Positions 43,812-51,844 of a stretch of 64,000 nt of DNA are shown one piece after another. The stretch is from assembly GCA_021462855.1 (NCBI GenBank), contig JAJTXQ010000040.1, positions 92,458 through 156,457 on the forward strand. The letters run 5' to 3'. Each line of letters opens with the position of its first letter. Position 1 is the first letter of the stretch. Source of the DNA: Dehalococcoidia bacterium (GTDB taxonomy: Bacteria > Chloroflexota > Dehalococcoidia > DSTF01 > JACRBR01). The notes under the pieces are model-generated. The model did no database searches. It was not told the origin of the DNA and saw nothing but the letters and a program-made list of their open reading frames with translations. Made by a program: the position numbers and the translations under genes.

Positions 43812-43874
43812 CGCGCGTCCTCCGGCCCCGGTGCGATCAATCGCAGACGCATTGCGCGGCGAAGAGGTTGCGCG

Positions 43875-44936
43875 TCAGCGCGGAGGCTTGCGCGTCGCGA
43901 GCGAGGACTGCACCTTCTGCAGCATCTTCGTCTCCTCGAGCACCTCGCCCGTGCCCTTGACGACGCACTGGAGCGGGTCCTCCGCCACGTACACGGGGAA
44001 GCGCGTCTCCTGCGCCAGCCGCCGGTCGAGCCCGCGCAGCATCGCCCCGCCACCCGCAAGCGCGATGCCGCGGTACATCAGGTCGGCGACGAGCTCCGGC
44101 GGCGTCACCTCGATCGTCGAACGCACCGCGTCGATGACGGCGTTGATGCTGCCGGAGAGCGCGTCGCGGATCTCGACGGTGCTCACCTCGACCGACTTCG
44201 GCAGCCCCGTCGCCAGGTCGCGTCCGCGCAGCTCGACCGTGCCCTCTTCGTCGAGCGGAAACGCGGAGCCCGCTTCGATCTTGATCTCCTCGGCCGTGCG
44301 CTCACCGATCAGCATGTTATGCACCTGCCGCGCGTAGGCCATGATCTCCTGGTCCATCTCGTCGCCGGCGGTGCGGATGGACGTGCTGACGACGACGCCG
44401 CCCAGCGCGATCACCGCGACTTCCGTCGTGCCGCCGCCGATGTCGACGATCATGCAGCCGTTCGGCTCCATGATCGGCAGGCCGGCGCCGATCGCCGCCG
44501 CCATCGGTTCCTCGACGAGGAATGCCGCGCGGGCGCCGGCGTTGAGCGCGGCGTCGTGCACGGCGCGCTTCTCGACTTCGGTCACGCCGCTCGGGATGCC
44601 GACGACCACGCGCGGCCGCGGGATGCCGAAGCCGAACCGCTCGTGCACGGAACGGATGAAGTACTGGAGCATCCGCTCGGTCACCTCGAAGTCGGAGATG
44701 ACGCCGTCCTTCAGCGGCCGCACGGCGACGATGCTCGCGGGCGTGCGGCCGACCATGCGCTTCGCCTCGGCGCCGATGGCGAGGATGCGCTTGGACTGGC
44801 GGTCGATCGCCACGACCGACGGCTCGTCGATGACGATGCCGCGGCCCTTGACCATCACCAGCGTATTCGCCGTCCCCAGGTCGATCCCGATGTCGTGCGA
44901 GAACAGACCCAGCAGCGCTGTCAGCGGATTTATCAC
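43875..44936 (-). CDS. mreB: Rod shape-determining protein MreB
   Basis: Actin-like filament protein that guides lateral wall synthesis. The 353-residue protein has the phosphate 1 loop DIGIDLGTANTLVMVKG, the connect/phosphate 2 segment CMIVDIGGGTTEVAVIALGG and the adenosine motif IALAGGGAMLRGLD. A first amphipathic/hydrophobic stretch MINPLTALLGLFSHD may help membrane attachment. GTG start. No mreC or mreD is adjacent; a RodZ-like protein is encoded about 4 kb away. Presence suggests a rod-shaped cell. Confidence 0.97.
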   Translation of the reverse strand: MINPLTALLGLFSHDIGIDLGTANTLVMVKGRGIVIDEPSVVAIDRQSKRILAIGAEAKRMVGRTPASIVAVRPLKDGVISDFEVTERMLQYFIRSVHERFGFGIPRPRVVVGIPSGVTEVEKRAVHDAALNAGARAAFLVEEPMAAAIGAGLPIMEPNGCMIVDIGGGTTEVAVIALGGVVVSTSIRTAGDEMDQEIMAYARQVHNMLIGERTAEEIKIEAGSAFPLDEEGTVELRGRDLATGLPKSVEVSTVEIRDALSGSINAVIDAVRSTIEVTPPELVADLMYRGIALAGGGAMLRGLDRRLAQETRFPVYVAEDPLQCVVKGTGEVLEETKMLQKVQSSLATRKPPR

Positions 44937-45004
44937 CGTGCGATCCCTCGGCCGGTCGTGCAGGGGCGGCGCGCGGCTCTGCCGTTCGCGCGCAATCGAG
45001 CGGC

Positions 45005-45010
45005 ATTATA
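45005..45010 (-). promoter_or_regulatory. -10 box of mreB
   Basis: Perfect TATAAT on the minus strand in the 159-bp gap upstream of mreB. Predicted start near 44998, leader about 60 nt. The -35 is weak. Confidence 0.5.
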
Positions 45011-45095
45011 GACGAACGCGCGTTGTATGAAGTCGGGGTCAGCGTTTTCGCGCTATGGAAATGTCAATCCGACTTTCCACAGCACAAAACGAAGG

Positions 45096-45992
45096 TCACT
45101 CCGGCGCGCCGATGAATGCCGCCACCTCGGCGACGGCGGCGGGGTCGGCGAGGATCGCGTCGTGGCTCAACAACGGCGGCGCGTCGACGACGAACCGCCG
45201 GACGGCCGCAGCGTTCTCGATGAACTGCGTGTCGGCGTCGTACGCCCACTCCCCGCCGGCGCAGTACGCGGGGTTCCAGAGGCAATCGTTCTCGTTGCCG
45301 AACGTCGCCAGCCACACGCCCTCCTGGGCCATCACCGCCGCCTGGAGCCGGCGCACGCCGGGCGTCGCCGGGTCGGCGCGCAGCGCGACGAGGTCCGCGC
45401 CGGCGAGGTACGTCTTCTCGCACGGCACCAGGTCGATGATCACCTTCTTGTCGGGTGACACGCCGTGCAACGGCGCGTCGAGCGTGACCACGCTCGTGAT
45501 GCCGATGCGTTCGCCCTCCGGCCGGGCGGCGTCGCGCGCGCCGGCGAGCATCGCCACGTTCCCGCCGATACTGTGCCCGACGAGCGCGAAGTGCGCGCGG
45601 CGATGCCTTGCGCCGTAGTCGCGCAGCATCCGCTCCAGCGTCTCGACGCTTTCCGTGAGCGGGCGATCCGTGTCCTCGCACGCGTACTCGGCCGGGCGCC
45701 ACCCGCCGCTGCTGGACAGTGTGCCGCCGGCGTAACTGAAGTCGAGCATGCGCGCATCGTCGTACCCGCGTTCGCGCAGCGCGCCCTTGATCGTGTCGAA
45801 GCGATGCTCCTCCAGCGCCGTGCGCTGCGGGCGGCCCTCGTCGTACGCGGTGTACAGCCCCTGAAGAAACACGACGACGCGATCCTCGTCCGGTTTGCAC
45901 TGCGCGCCCGTCGCCAGCGCCACGAGCGCCATCGCCGCGATCAGCGCGCCCGCGCGCCACACGCGGCGCCAGGCGCTATCCGAGGAACTCAT
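45096..45992 (-). CDS. Exported alpha/beta hydrolase (lipase-like)
   Basis: A 298-residue protein with a signal segment (WRAGALIAAMALVALATGAQ) and Cys32 just after it, so a lipoprotein is possible. The nucleophile Ser141 is in LVGHSIGGNVAML, and an oxyanion segment VVVFLQGLYTAYDEGRPQ lies near residue 40. A late His in PLLSHDAIL is the candidate triad base. It overlaps the upstream TPP-enzyme gene by 17 bp. An esterase or lipase acting outside the cytoplasm is likely; substrate unknown. Confidence 0.78.
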   Translation of the reverse strand: MSSSDSAWRRVWRAGALIAAMALVALATGAQCKPDEDRVVVFLQGLYTAYDEGRPQRTALEEHRFDTIKGALRERGYDDARMLDFSYAGGTLSSSGGWRPAEYACEDTDRPLTESVETLERMLRDYGARHRRAHFALVGHSIGGNVAMLAGARDAARPEGERIGITSVVTLDAPLHGVSPDKKVIIDLVPCEKTYLAGADLVALRADPATPGVRRLQAAVMAQEGVWLATFGNENDCLWNPAYCAGGEWAYDADTQFIENAAAVRRFVVDAPPLLSHDAILADPAAVAEVAAFIGAPE

Positions 45993-47625
45993 AGCCGCCC
46001 GAGACGCCTTCCGGCTTCTGGTCGATGATCACGTTGACGCACGCCGGCTTGCCTGACGCGAACGCGCGCTCGATCGCCGGAAAGATCTCGTCCGGCCGGG
46101 TGACGTATTCGCCGTAGCCGCCGAGCGCCTCCACCACGCGGTCGTAGCGCGCGTTGTCGCCGAGGCGCGTCGCGACGACGCGCTCCTCCCCGTACATCTT
46201 CTCCTGCCCGACGAGGATCTGCCCCCACTGCCGGTCGTTGCCGACGACCGCGACGACGGGCATATCGAACCGCACCAGCGTGTCGAAGTCGAAGCCGTTC
46301 AACCCGAACGAGCCATCGCCGTTCACCATCAGCACCTTTCGCTTCGGGTCCACCGTCTTCGCGGCGATGCAGAAGCCGGTGCCGACGCCGAGCGTGCCGA
46401 GCGGCCCCGGGCCCATGAACTGGCCGGGCCGGTTGACCGGCAGCACCTGCGACGCCAGGCCGACGATGTCGCCGCCGTCGCCGACGACCGTCGTATCCTC
46501 ATCGACGAACTTCGCCATCTCGTTGCAGAGGCGGAGCGGGTGGATCGGGTCGGCGTCGGAGTGGAGCCAGCGCTGGCGCAGCTCACTCACCTTCGTCTCG
46601 CCGTCGCGCAGCTTCTGCATCCACGCGTCGTGCCGCGCGCCGCGGGCGCCGATCTCCGCCGTGATCTGCAGCAGCGCGTTCTTCGGGTCGCCCTCGATGC
46701 CGATGTCGATGCCGCGGTTGCGGCCCAGCTCGTTCGGGTCGATGTCGATCGAGATCACCTTCGCGTCGCGGTTGATGCTCTGGCCGTAGCGCAGGCGGAA
46801 GTCGATCATCGTCCCCGCGAACAGGATCACATCGGCTTCGCCGAACGCCGTGCGGCGGGTGCGCGACATGAACTGCGGGTGCTCCTGCGACACCGTGCCG
46901 CGTCCCATGTCGTTGAGGTACATCGGCGCGTGGATCTTTTCGGCGAGCTCCTGCAGCGCGGCGCCGGCATCCGCCCAGTACACACCGGTGCCGCCCATCA
47001 CCACCGGCCGCTCGGCGTTCGCGAGCAGCTCCGCCGCCTGCTTCACCAGCGCGAAGTCGCCCTGTGTGCGGCCCTCGGTGCGGTAGCCCGACGGCAGCGC
47101 CACCTGATCCTCCTCCACGCGGCCGAAGAGGATGTCCGACGGGATCTCCAGGAACACCGGCCCGTAGCGCCCCGTGAGCGCGATGCGGAACGCCTGCGCC
47201 AGGTAGTCGGGGATGCGGCGCGTATACGGGATCGTCGCCGACCACTTGGTGATCGGGCGCATCATCTCGACGGTGCCGGGGATCTCCTGCAGCGCGCCCA
47301 TGAGCGATGTGCCGAGCGGCGCCGCGCCGCCGATGACGAGCATCGGGCTCGCATTCTGGTACGCCGTCGCCACGGCGGTCACGGTGTCGGTGACGCCCGG
47401 ACCCGCCGTCACGAGCGCGACGCCGCACTTGCGCGTCAGCCGCGAGTACCCCTCGGCGGCGTGGCCGGCGACCTGCTCGTGGCGCGTGTCGATGACGCGG
47501 ATGCCCTCGTCGAGGCAGCCGTCGTAGATGTTCTGGATGTGGCCGCCGGAGAGGGTGAAGACGGCGTCGATCCCCTCGCGCTTGAGCATGCGTGCGACGA
47601 GGTCGCCGCCATCGATCTGGGTCAT
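45976..47625 (-). CDS. Thiamine diphosphate-dependent enzyme (acetolactate synthase/oxalyl-CoA decarboxylase-like)
   Basis: A 549-residue ThDP enzyme with the usual three domains. The catalytic Glu is in DTRHEQVAGHAAEGYSRLT (about 50). The ThDP/Mg motif is NGDGSFGLNGFDFDTL ending in VVGNDRQWGQ. Lack of the acetolactate synthase anion motifs and the single-subunit context make it closer to oxalyl-CoA decarboxylase or 2-hydroxyacyl-CoA lyase types; the reaction is not fixed. AGGAG precedes ATG 47625. The lipase gene starts 17 bp before its end. Confidence 0.85.
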   Translation of the reverse strand: MTQIDGGDLVARMLKREGIDAVFTLSGGHIQNIYDGCLDEGIRVIDTRHEQVAGHAAEGYSRLTRKCGVALVTAGPGVTDTVTAVATAYQNASPMLVIGGAAPLGTSLMGALQEIPGTVEMMRPITKWSATIPYTRRIPDYLAQAFRIALTGRYGPVFLEIPSDILFGRVEEDQVALPSGYRTEGRTQGDFALVKQAAELLANAERPVVMGGTGVYWADAGAALQELAEKIHAPMYLNDMGRGTVSQEHPQFMSRTRRTAFGEADVILFAGTMIDFRLRYGQSINRDAKVISIDIDPNELGRNRGIDIGIEGDPKNALLQITAEIGARGARHDAWMQKLRDGETKVSELRQRWLHSDADPIHPLRLCNEMAKFVDEDTTVVGDGGDIVGLASQVLPVNRPGQFMGPGPLGTLGVGTGFCIAAKTVDPKRKVLMVNGDGSFGLNGFDFDTLVRFDMPVVAVVGNDRQWGQILVGQEKMYGEERVVATRLGDNARYDRVVEALGGYGEYVTRPDEIFPAIERAFASGKPACVNVIIDQKPEGVSGGYEFLG

Positions 47626-47698
47626 GGTGTGCGCTCCTGTGGCTTCGTCCGCGTGTGCCACATTGGAGCATGGCGGCCGCGAGCGCGCCAACCGCCGG

Positions 47699-48640
47699 TC
47701 AGACGCGCTTCACGTTCCGCAACTCGGTGATGAAGTCCGCGACCGACACCGCGCTTGTCGGCGACCAGTAGTCGCCCGGCCTGCGTTGCTCCACCCAGCA
47801 GCGGCCGTCGTCTGCCCGCATCAGCCGGTACCACTCGTTGCCGATGAACAAGGGGCACCGTACCTGTTCGTCCTTCTGCTGCCACCGCGACATCCGTTCA
47901 ATGTCAGCGAGATTCGCATGCGCGCCCATGAGCGGCGCCACGCGCACGCGCAAGCTCGTGCGAAGCGCCGCTTCGTCGCGCTCGATCCCATACCGCGTAC
48001 GCCAGTGCGCGGCTTCTTCCCGCATGCCGGTGTTCTCGGCGAGCATGTACAGCGTGAGTTTCGCGATCTCCTGCGCGAACGGGTTCCATACGACGGCGCC
48101 TCGCGCGAGATCGTTCACCAGGTGGTCGAGCCACCGATCGTAGCCCGGGAGCTGCTCCCGCAGGCGCCACACCGCGTCGAGCCCGCCCCCGCTGATCGCC
48201 GCGAGAAAAGCCATCTCACGCGGCGCCCGATCGGTGCGCACCGCCTCCAAACACGCGCCATGCAGCGCTCGTGCCATGACCATCGGCGCCGCCCAGTACA
48301 CCGCCATGCGAGTGCGCGCGCGTTTCCCGTAGTCCGCGTCGTTCAGCGCGGAGATCGCATACGGCGGCACCTCATAGTCCTCGGTGGCGGCGAAGTGGAG
48401 CGGCAGCGCATGCTGCCACGTCCGCGCCATGAAGTCATCGCGCGCAGCGACCTCGGCGTGCAGCACGCGACAGTCTTCGAGGACCGTGGTAAACGCCTCC
48501 GGCTGGAAGCGCGCGTACCACTCCAGCATCAGCGCCTCATACCACGGGTCGCCATCATCGATCTGCGCGCGGAACCGCTCGACCTGGCGGACGAGGACGT
48601 CATTCTGCGCGCGGAGTCTGCGGGATGTCGATGTGGTCAT
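47699..48640 (-). CDS. Hypothetical protein, 313 aa
   Basis: No family recognised. The protein is alpha-helical with many Trp, Arg and Glu residues (WYEALMLEWYARFQPEAFTT and MAVYWAAPMVMARALHGACL), without signal peptide or membrane helix. The start MTTSTSRRLRAQNDVL has a short coiled segment. It has a near-consensus promoter and a hairpin leader, both unusual here, which suggests separate regulation. It ends 74 bp before the TPP enzyme gene. Transfer from elsewhere is possible but base composition is not clearly different. Confidence 0.65.
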   Translation of the reverse strand: MTTSTSRRLRAQNDVLVRQVERFRAQIDDGDPWYEALMLEWYARFQPEAFTTVLEDCRVLHAEVAARDDFMARTWQHALPLHFAATEDYEVPPYAISALNDADYGKRARTRMAVYWAAPMVMARALHGACLEAVRTDRAPREMAFLAAISGGGLDAVWRLREQLPGYDRWLDHLVNDLARGAVVWNPFAQEIAKLTLYMLAENTGMREEAAHWRTRYGIERDEAALRTSLRVRVAPLMGAHANLADIERMSRWQQKDEQVRCPLFIGNEWYRLMRADDGRCWVEQRRPGDYWSPTSAVSVADFITELRNVKRV

Positions 48641-48665
48641 GGCGCTCACCCGGGGTGAAGGTGCG

Positions 48666-48685
48666 GCCGCCCGCCTTCGGGCGGC
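48666..48685. other. Hairpin in the leader of the 313-aa gene
   Basis: GCCGCCCG-CCTT-CGGGCGGC, a perfect 8-bp stem, lies in the transcribed leader between the promoter at 48736-48763 and the ATG at 48640. It may act as an attenuator or leader stabiliser. No T-run follows in the minus direction. Confidence 0.4.
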
Positions 48686-48735
48686 GTTTCGGATCGTCTC
48701 GGCAATCAGCGGGTCGGGTCGGGATATTGCTAATG

Positions 48736-48763
48736 ATGATACGCGCTTTACGAAGAATGTCAA
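48736..48763 (-). promoter_or_regulatory. Strong promoter of the 313-aa gene
   Basis: Minus strand: TTGACA (48758-48763), 16-bp spacer, TATCAT (48736-48741), the best consensus match in the window. It lies in an AT-richer patch. Confidence 0.65.
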
Positions 48764-48818
48764 CCGGGTGCGCTTGACACGCGTGCGCGAATCTGGCGCG
48801 GGCATCCATGGGGCTCGT

Positions 48819-48847
48819 TTGACCGCCCGATCGCGCTCCGGTACGCT
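48819..48847 (+). promoter_or_regulatory. Promoter of the RodZ-like gene
   Basis: TTGACC (48819-48824), 17-bp spacer, TACGCT (48842-48847). Start predicted near 48854, leader about 46 nt. Confidence 0.5.
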
Positions 48848-48899
48848 CAGCGCAGCCCCTGTCCCCGCGGGCTTGGCGGGAAATTTCTCAGCAGAATTG

Positions 48900-49565
48900 A
48901 TGTCCGAACTCGGCAAGACGCTCTCTCAGGCGAGAATCGCCCGCGCCCTGGCGCTGGAGGATTGCGAGCGCGATACCCGCATCTCCAAGCGCTACCTCGA
49001 CGCCCTCGAGCGGGAGGACTGGAAGATCTTCCCGGCGCCGGTCTACAGCCGCGCCTTCCTGCGCACCTACGCCCAGTACCTCGGGCTCGACCCGCACCTG
49101 CTCATGCGCATGCTCAAGGAGCAGGAAGCGCCCGAGATCAAGCCGCTGCCCGAGATCGCGCCACCTTCGCCCACAGGGGCCATGAACTGGTGGCTCGCCG
49201 CCGCCGTCGTCGTGTTCATGGGCATCGTCGGCGTGTTCCTCTACGTCTCCAGCCTCGGCGGCGATGACGACGGCGGTAACGCCGTGACGCCGGGCGCCAC
49301 CGTGCAGGTCGAAGCCTCGGGAGGCGGCCCGCGGCCCGCGCTCGGCCGTCCCGTCGGCGAAGTAAAGAAGGGCGTCGTCCCTGACCTCGCCGGCGTCCGC
49401 GTCGACGACGCGATGGCCGCGCTCGCGCAGGCCGAGATCAACTACCTCGTCATCGAAACCGCCGCCGTCGATGGCACGCCGGGCGTCGTCACGTCGCACG
49501 AGCCCGCCGCCGGCGCGAAGGCCGGGCGCAACACCTCCGTGACGCTCGTCGTCCCGCGCGGCTGA
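48900..49565 (+). CDS. RodZ-like protein: HTH_25 domain, membrane helix, PASTA domain
   Basis: A 221-residue protein. Residues 1-75 are the RodZ-type helix-turn-helix (LGKTLSQARIARALALEDCE, then SKRYLDALEREDWKIFPAPV and YSRAFLRTYAQYLGLD). One membrane helix spans 97-119 (WWLAAAVVVFMGIVGVFLYV). The external end, residues 156-218, is a single PASTA domain (VVPDLAGVRVDDAMAALAQA and GVVTSHEPAAGAKAG). RodZ links MreB to the wall machinery; PASTA domains bind muropeptides or penicillin-binding proteins. The mix implies a direct bridge from MreB to wall precursors. The ribosome site is weak. Confidence 0.85.
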   Translation: MSELGKTLSQARIARALALEDCERDTRISKRYLDALEREDWKIFPAPVYSRAFLRTYAQYLGLDPHLLMRMLKEQEAPEIKPLPEIAPPSPTGAMNWWLAAAVVVFMGIVGVFLYVSSLGGDDDGGNAVTPGATVQVEASGGGPRPALGRPVGEVKKGVVPDLAGVRVDDAMAALAQAEINYLVIETAAVDGTPGVVTSHEPAAGAKAGRNTSVTLVVPRG

Positions 49566-49609
49566 CGCAGCCCTCCGGAATCCGCGTCCCTGCCGCCATG
49601 CTAGGCTGA

Positions 49610-50944
49610 ATGGTGCGGTACCACATTGTCACGCTGGGTTGCGCGAAGAACGTCGCGGACAGCGAGCGCATCGGCCGCGTGCTCGGCGCCGGCGCGCACC
49701 ACGAGGTCGCCGCGCCCGACGCCGCCGATGTGATCATCGTCAACACGTGCGGGTTCATCGACGCCGCGAAAGAGGAGTCGGTCGACACGATCGTCGAGCT
49801 CGCCGCAGGCAAGCGCGCGGGCCAGCGGCTCGTCGTCGCCGGCTGCTTGACCGCCCTCCACGGCGCCGAGCTCCGCGCCGACGTGCCCGAGATCGACGCC
49901 GTCTTCGGCGCGGAGGACTGGGCCGGGATCGGCGCCTGGGCGCAGACGATCGAGCCACTGCGGCTCGACGCGCAGCGTTACGACGTGCCCGAGACGAGCG
50001 CGGCCGCGCGCCCGAGCGCCTACCTCAAGATCAGCGACGGATGTAACGCGCCGTGCACCTTCTGCATCATCCCGAAGATGAAGGGACGCCTGCACAGCGC
50101 GCCCGCCGGCGACATCATCGCCGAAGCGCGCCGGCTCGCCGCCGCAGGCGTGCGCGAGATCGTGCTCGTCGCGCAGGACAGCACCGACTACGGCCGCGAC
50201 CTCGGCCAGATCGATGGCCTGCCGGCGCTGCTCGAGCAGCTCTCCGCGGCCGTGCCGGGCGTGCCGTGGCTGCGCGTGATGTACGCCTACCCGGGCCACG
50301 TCACGCCGCGCCTTGCCGAGACGATGGCGCGGCTGCCGAACGTCGTCCCGTACATCGACGTGCCGCTGCAACACGCCGCCGAGAGCGTGCTCCGCCGCAT
50401 GAAGCGCCCGGCCAACACACGCATGGTGCGCGAGATGATCGACACGCTGCGCGCCGCCATGCCCGGCATCGCCGTCCGCACGACGTTCATCGTCGGCTAT
50501 CCCGGCGAGACCGAGGACGAATTCCGCGAGCTGCTCGCGTTCGTGCGCGAGATGGCGTTCGACCGCGTCGGCTGCTTCACGTTCTCGCCGCAGTCGGAGT
50601 CGCCCGCCGCGCATGCGCCGGACCAGGTCGCCGAGCGCGTGAAGCGCCGCCGCCAGCGACGCCTGATGGAGGTCGCGCAGCAGGTGTCGACGATCCGCAA
50701 CCGGGCGCTGCTCGGGCGCGAGATCGACGTGCTCGTAGAGTCCGCCGGCCCCGAGCGCACGGGCGGCGCCGAGATCTCGATCGGCCGATCGTACCGCGAC
50801 GCGCCCGAGGTCGACGGGCTCGTGCTCCTGCGCGGCGCGTTCCCGCCCGGCGCCTTCGTCCGCGCGCGCGTCACCGAGACGCTGGCGTACGACGTCGTCG
50901 CGGAGCCGGTGGACGTGGAAGCGGCGGTCAGCCGAAGGGGATGA
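49610..50944 (+). CDS. rimO: Ribosomal protein uS12 methylthiotransferase RimO
   Basis: Radical-SAM enzyme that methylthiolates an Asp of ribosomal protein S12. The 444-residue protein has the N-terminal cluster cysteines in VTLGCAKNVADSE, NTCGFID and VVAGCLT, the radical-SAM motif GCNAPCTFCIIP, and a C-terminal TRAM domain (about 370-440). TAGGCT at 49602-49607 lies 2 nt before the ATG and 5 nt before a GTG at 49613; the GTG may be the true start of a leaderless mRNA. It overlaps the convergent DUF503 gene by 17 bp. Confidence 0.95.
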   Translation: MVRYHIVTLGCAKNVADSERIGRVLGAGAHHEVAAPDAADVIIVNTCGFIDAAKEESVDTIVELAAGKRAGQRLVVAGCLTALHGAELRADVPEIDAVFGAEDWAGIGAWAQTIEPLRLDAQRYDVPETSAAARPSAYLKISDGCNAPCTFCIIPKMKGRLHSAPAGDIIAEARRLAAAGVREIVLVAQDSTDYGRDLGQIDGLPALLEQLSAAVPGVPWLRVMYAYPGHVTPRLAETMARLPNVVPYIDVPLQHAAESVLRRMKRPANTRMVREMIDTLRAAMPGIAVRTTFIVGYPGETEDEFRELLAFVREMAFDRVGCFTFSPQSESPAAHAPDQVAERVKRRRQRRLMEVAQQVSTIRNRALLGREIDVLVESAGPERTGGAEISIGRSYRDAPEVDGLVLLRGAFPPGAFVRARVTETLAYDVVAEPVDVEAAVSRRG

Positions 50945-51221
50945 CCTCCCGCTCGATGTCGAGCACCTCGGCGTCGAGCCGCGACGATTCGACGTAGTCC
51001 ACGATCTCGTTCAGCACTTCCTCGCAGTGGCGCGCGGTATTGGCGACGCAGGCGACACCGATCGTCGCGAGTTGCCACGTTTCTTGCGCGCCGACCTCGG
51101 CCACCGCCACTTCGTACTTGTTGCGGATGCGCTGGCAGACACTGCGGACGACCTGGCGCTTGTCCTTCAGCGACCCGCTCTCCGGGATGCGGAGGGAGAA
51201 GCGCAGGACGCCGACGTTCAG
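50928..51221 (-). CDS. DUF503 (YlxP-like) protein with a CTG start
   Basis: A 97-residue ferredoxin-like protein of the DUF503 family, often linked to ribosome assembly. The translation reads NVGVLRFSLRIPESGSLKDK then RQVVRSVCQRIRNKYEVAVA and ends IEREVIPFG, matching the family from end to end. The homologous N-terminus requires a start at codon CTG (51219-51221), which overlaps the scpB TGA exactly as in the ATGA overlaps nearby. The first standard start in frame (GTG at 51110) would remove 37 conserved residues. So translational coupling with a rare CTG start is inferred. Confidence 0.85.
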   Translation of the reverse strand: MNVGVLRFSLRIPESGSLKDKRQVVRSVCQRIRNKYEVAVAEVGAQETWQLATIGVACVANTARHCEEVLNEIVDYVESSRLDAEVLDIEREVIPFG

Positions 51222-51844
51222 ATCGGCGCCTCTTCCTCGACGGGGTCAGGTTGCTCGCCGGCGGGCAGCGGCGGCAGATCATCGGGCTTCTCCAGCCCGA
51301 AGTACTCGAGGAACCGCACGGTCGTGCCGAACAGCACAGGCCGCCCGACGACCGGCGCGCGGCCGACTTCCTCGATCAGCCCGCGCGCCATCAGCGTGCG
51401 GATCGGGCCATCGCAGTCGACGCCCCGCACCGATTCGATGCCGGCGCGCGTCATCGGCTGGCGGTACGCGATGATCGCCAGCGTCTCGAGCGAGGCGTTC
51501 GTGAGCGGCGGATGCTCCAGCCCGAGAAACCGCTCGACGTATGCCGCGGTCTGCGGCGCCGACACGAGTTGCACCAGCTCACCGCTGCGCTGCAAGCGCA
51601 CGCCGCGGTCGCGGCACGCCTCGCCAAGCTCGCCGAGCCGCTGCTCGACCTCCGCGCGCGGCGCGTTCACCGTGCGCGCGAGCGCAGCGATCTCCACCGG
51701 CGCATCGGCAACAAACAGCACGGCTTCGAGGATCGGCAGCAACTCCTCGGGCTCGGGCCGCTCGATGAGCTTAGGCTTGCGCTTCCTCAGATGGACCGGC
51801 GCTTCCTCGATCGTCTCGTTCGTTTCGTTCGTCTCGCTCATCAT
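51218..51844 (-). CDS. scpB: Segregation and condensation protein B
   Basis: Winged-helix kleisin-associated subunit of the SMC-ScpAB condensin. The 208-residue protein has the core LLPILEAVLFVADAPVEIAA, TNASLETLAIIAYRQPMTRA, GIESVRGVDCDGPIRTLMAR and GRPVLFGTTVRFLEYFGLE. About 30 charged residues precede the core (SETNETNETIEEAPVHLRKR). Its first 74 bp lie inside the upstream AmaP-like gene in another frame; AGGGG precedes the double ATG. scpA is not in the window. Confidence 0.95.
   Translation of the reverse strand: MMSETNETNETIEEAPVHLRKRKPKLIERPEPEELLPILEAVLFVADAPVEIAALARTVNAPRAEVEQRLGELGEACRDRGVRLQRSGELVQLVSAPQTAAYVERFLGLEHPPLTNASLETLAIIAYRQPMTRAGIESVRGVDCDGPIRTLMARGLIEEVGRAPVVGRPVLFGTTVRFLEYFGLEKPDDLPPLPAGEQPDPVEEEAPI

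Noticed and set aside
43875..44936. Calling the mreB gene dnaK or another actin-fold chaperone
   Set aside because: Length and the motifs DIGIDLGTANTLVMVKG and VDIGGGTTEVAV are specific for MreB; no substrate-binding domain follows.
48666..48685. Treating the GCCGCCCG hairpin as a terminator
   Set aside because: No gene ends into it on the plus strand and there is no T-run in either direction; it lies in a leader.
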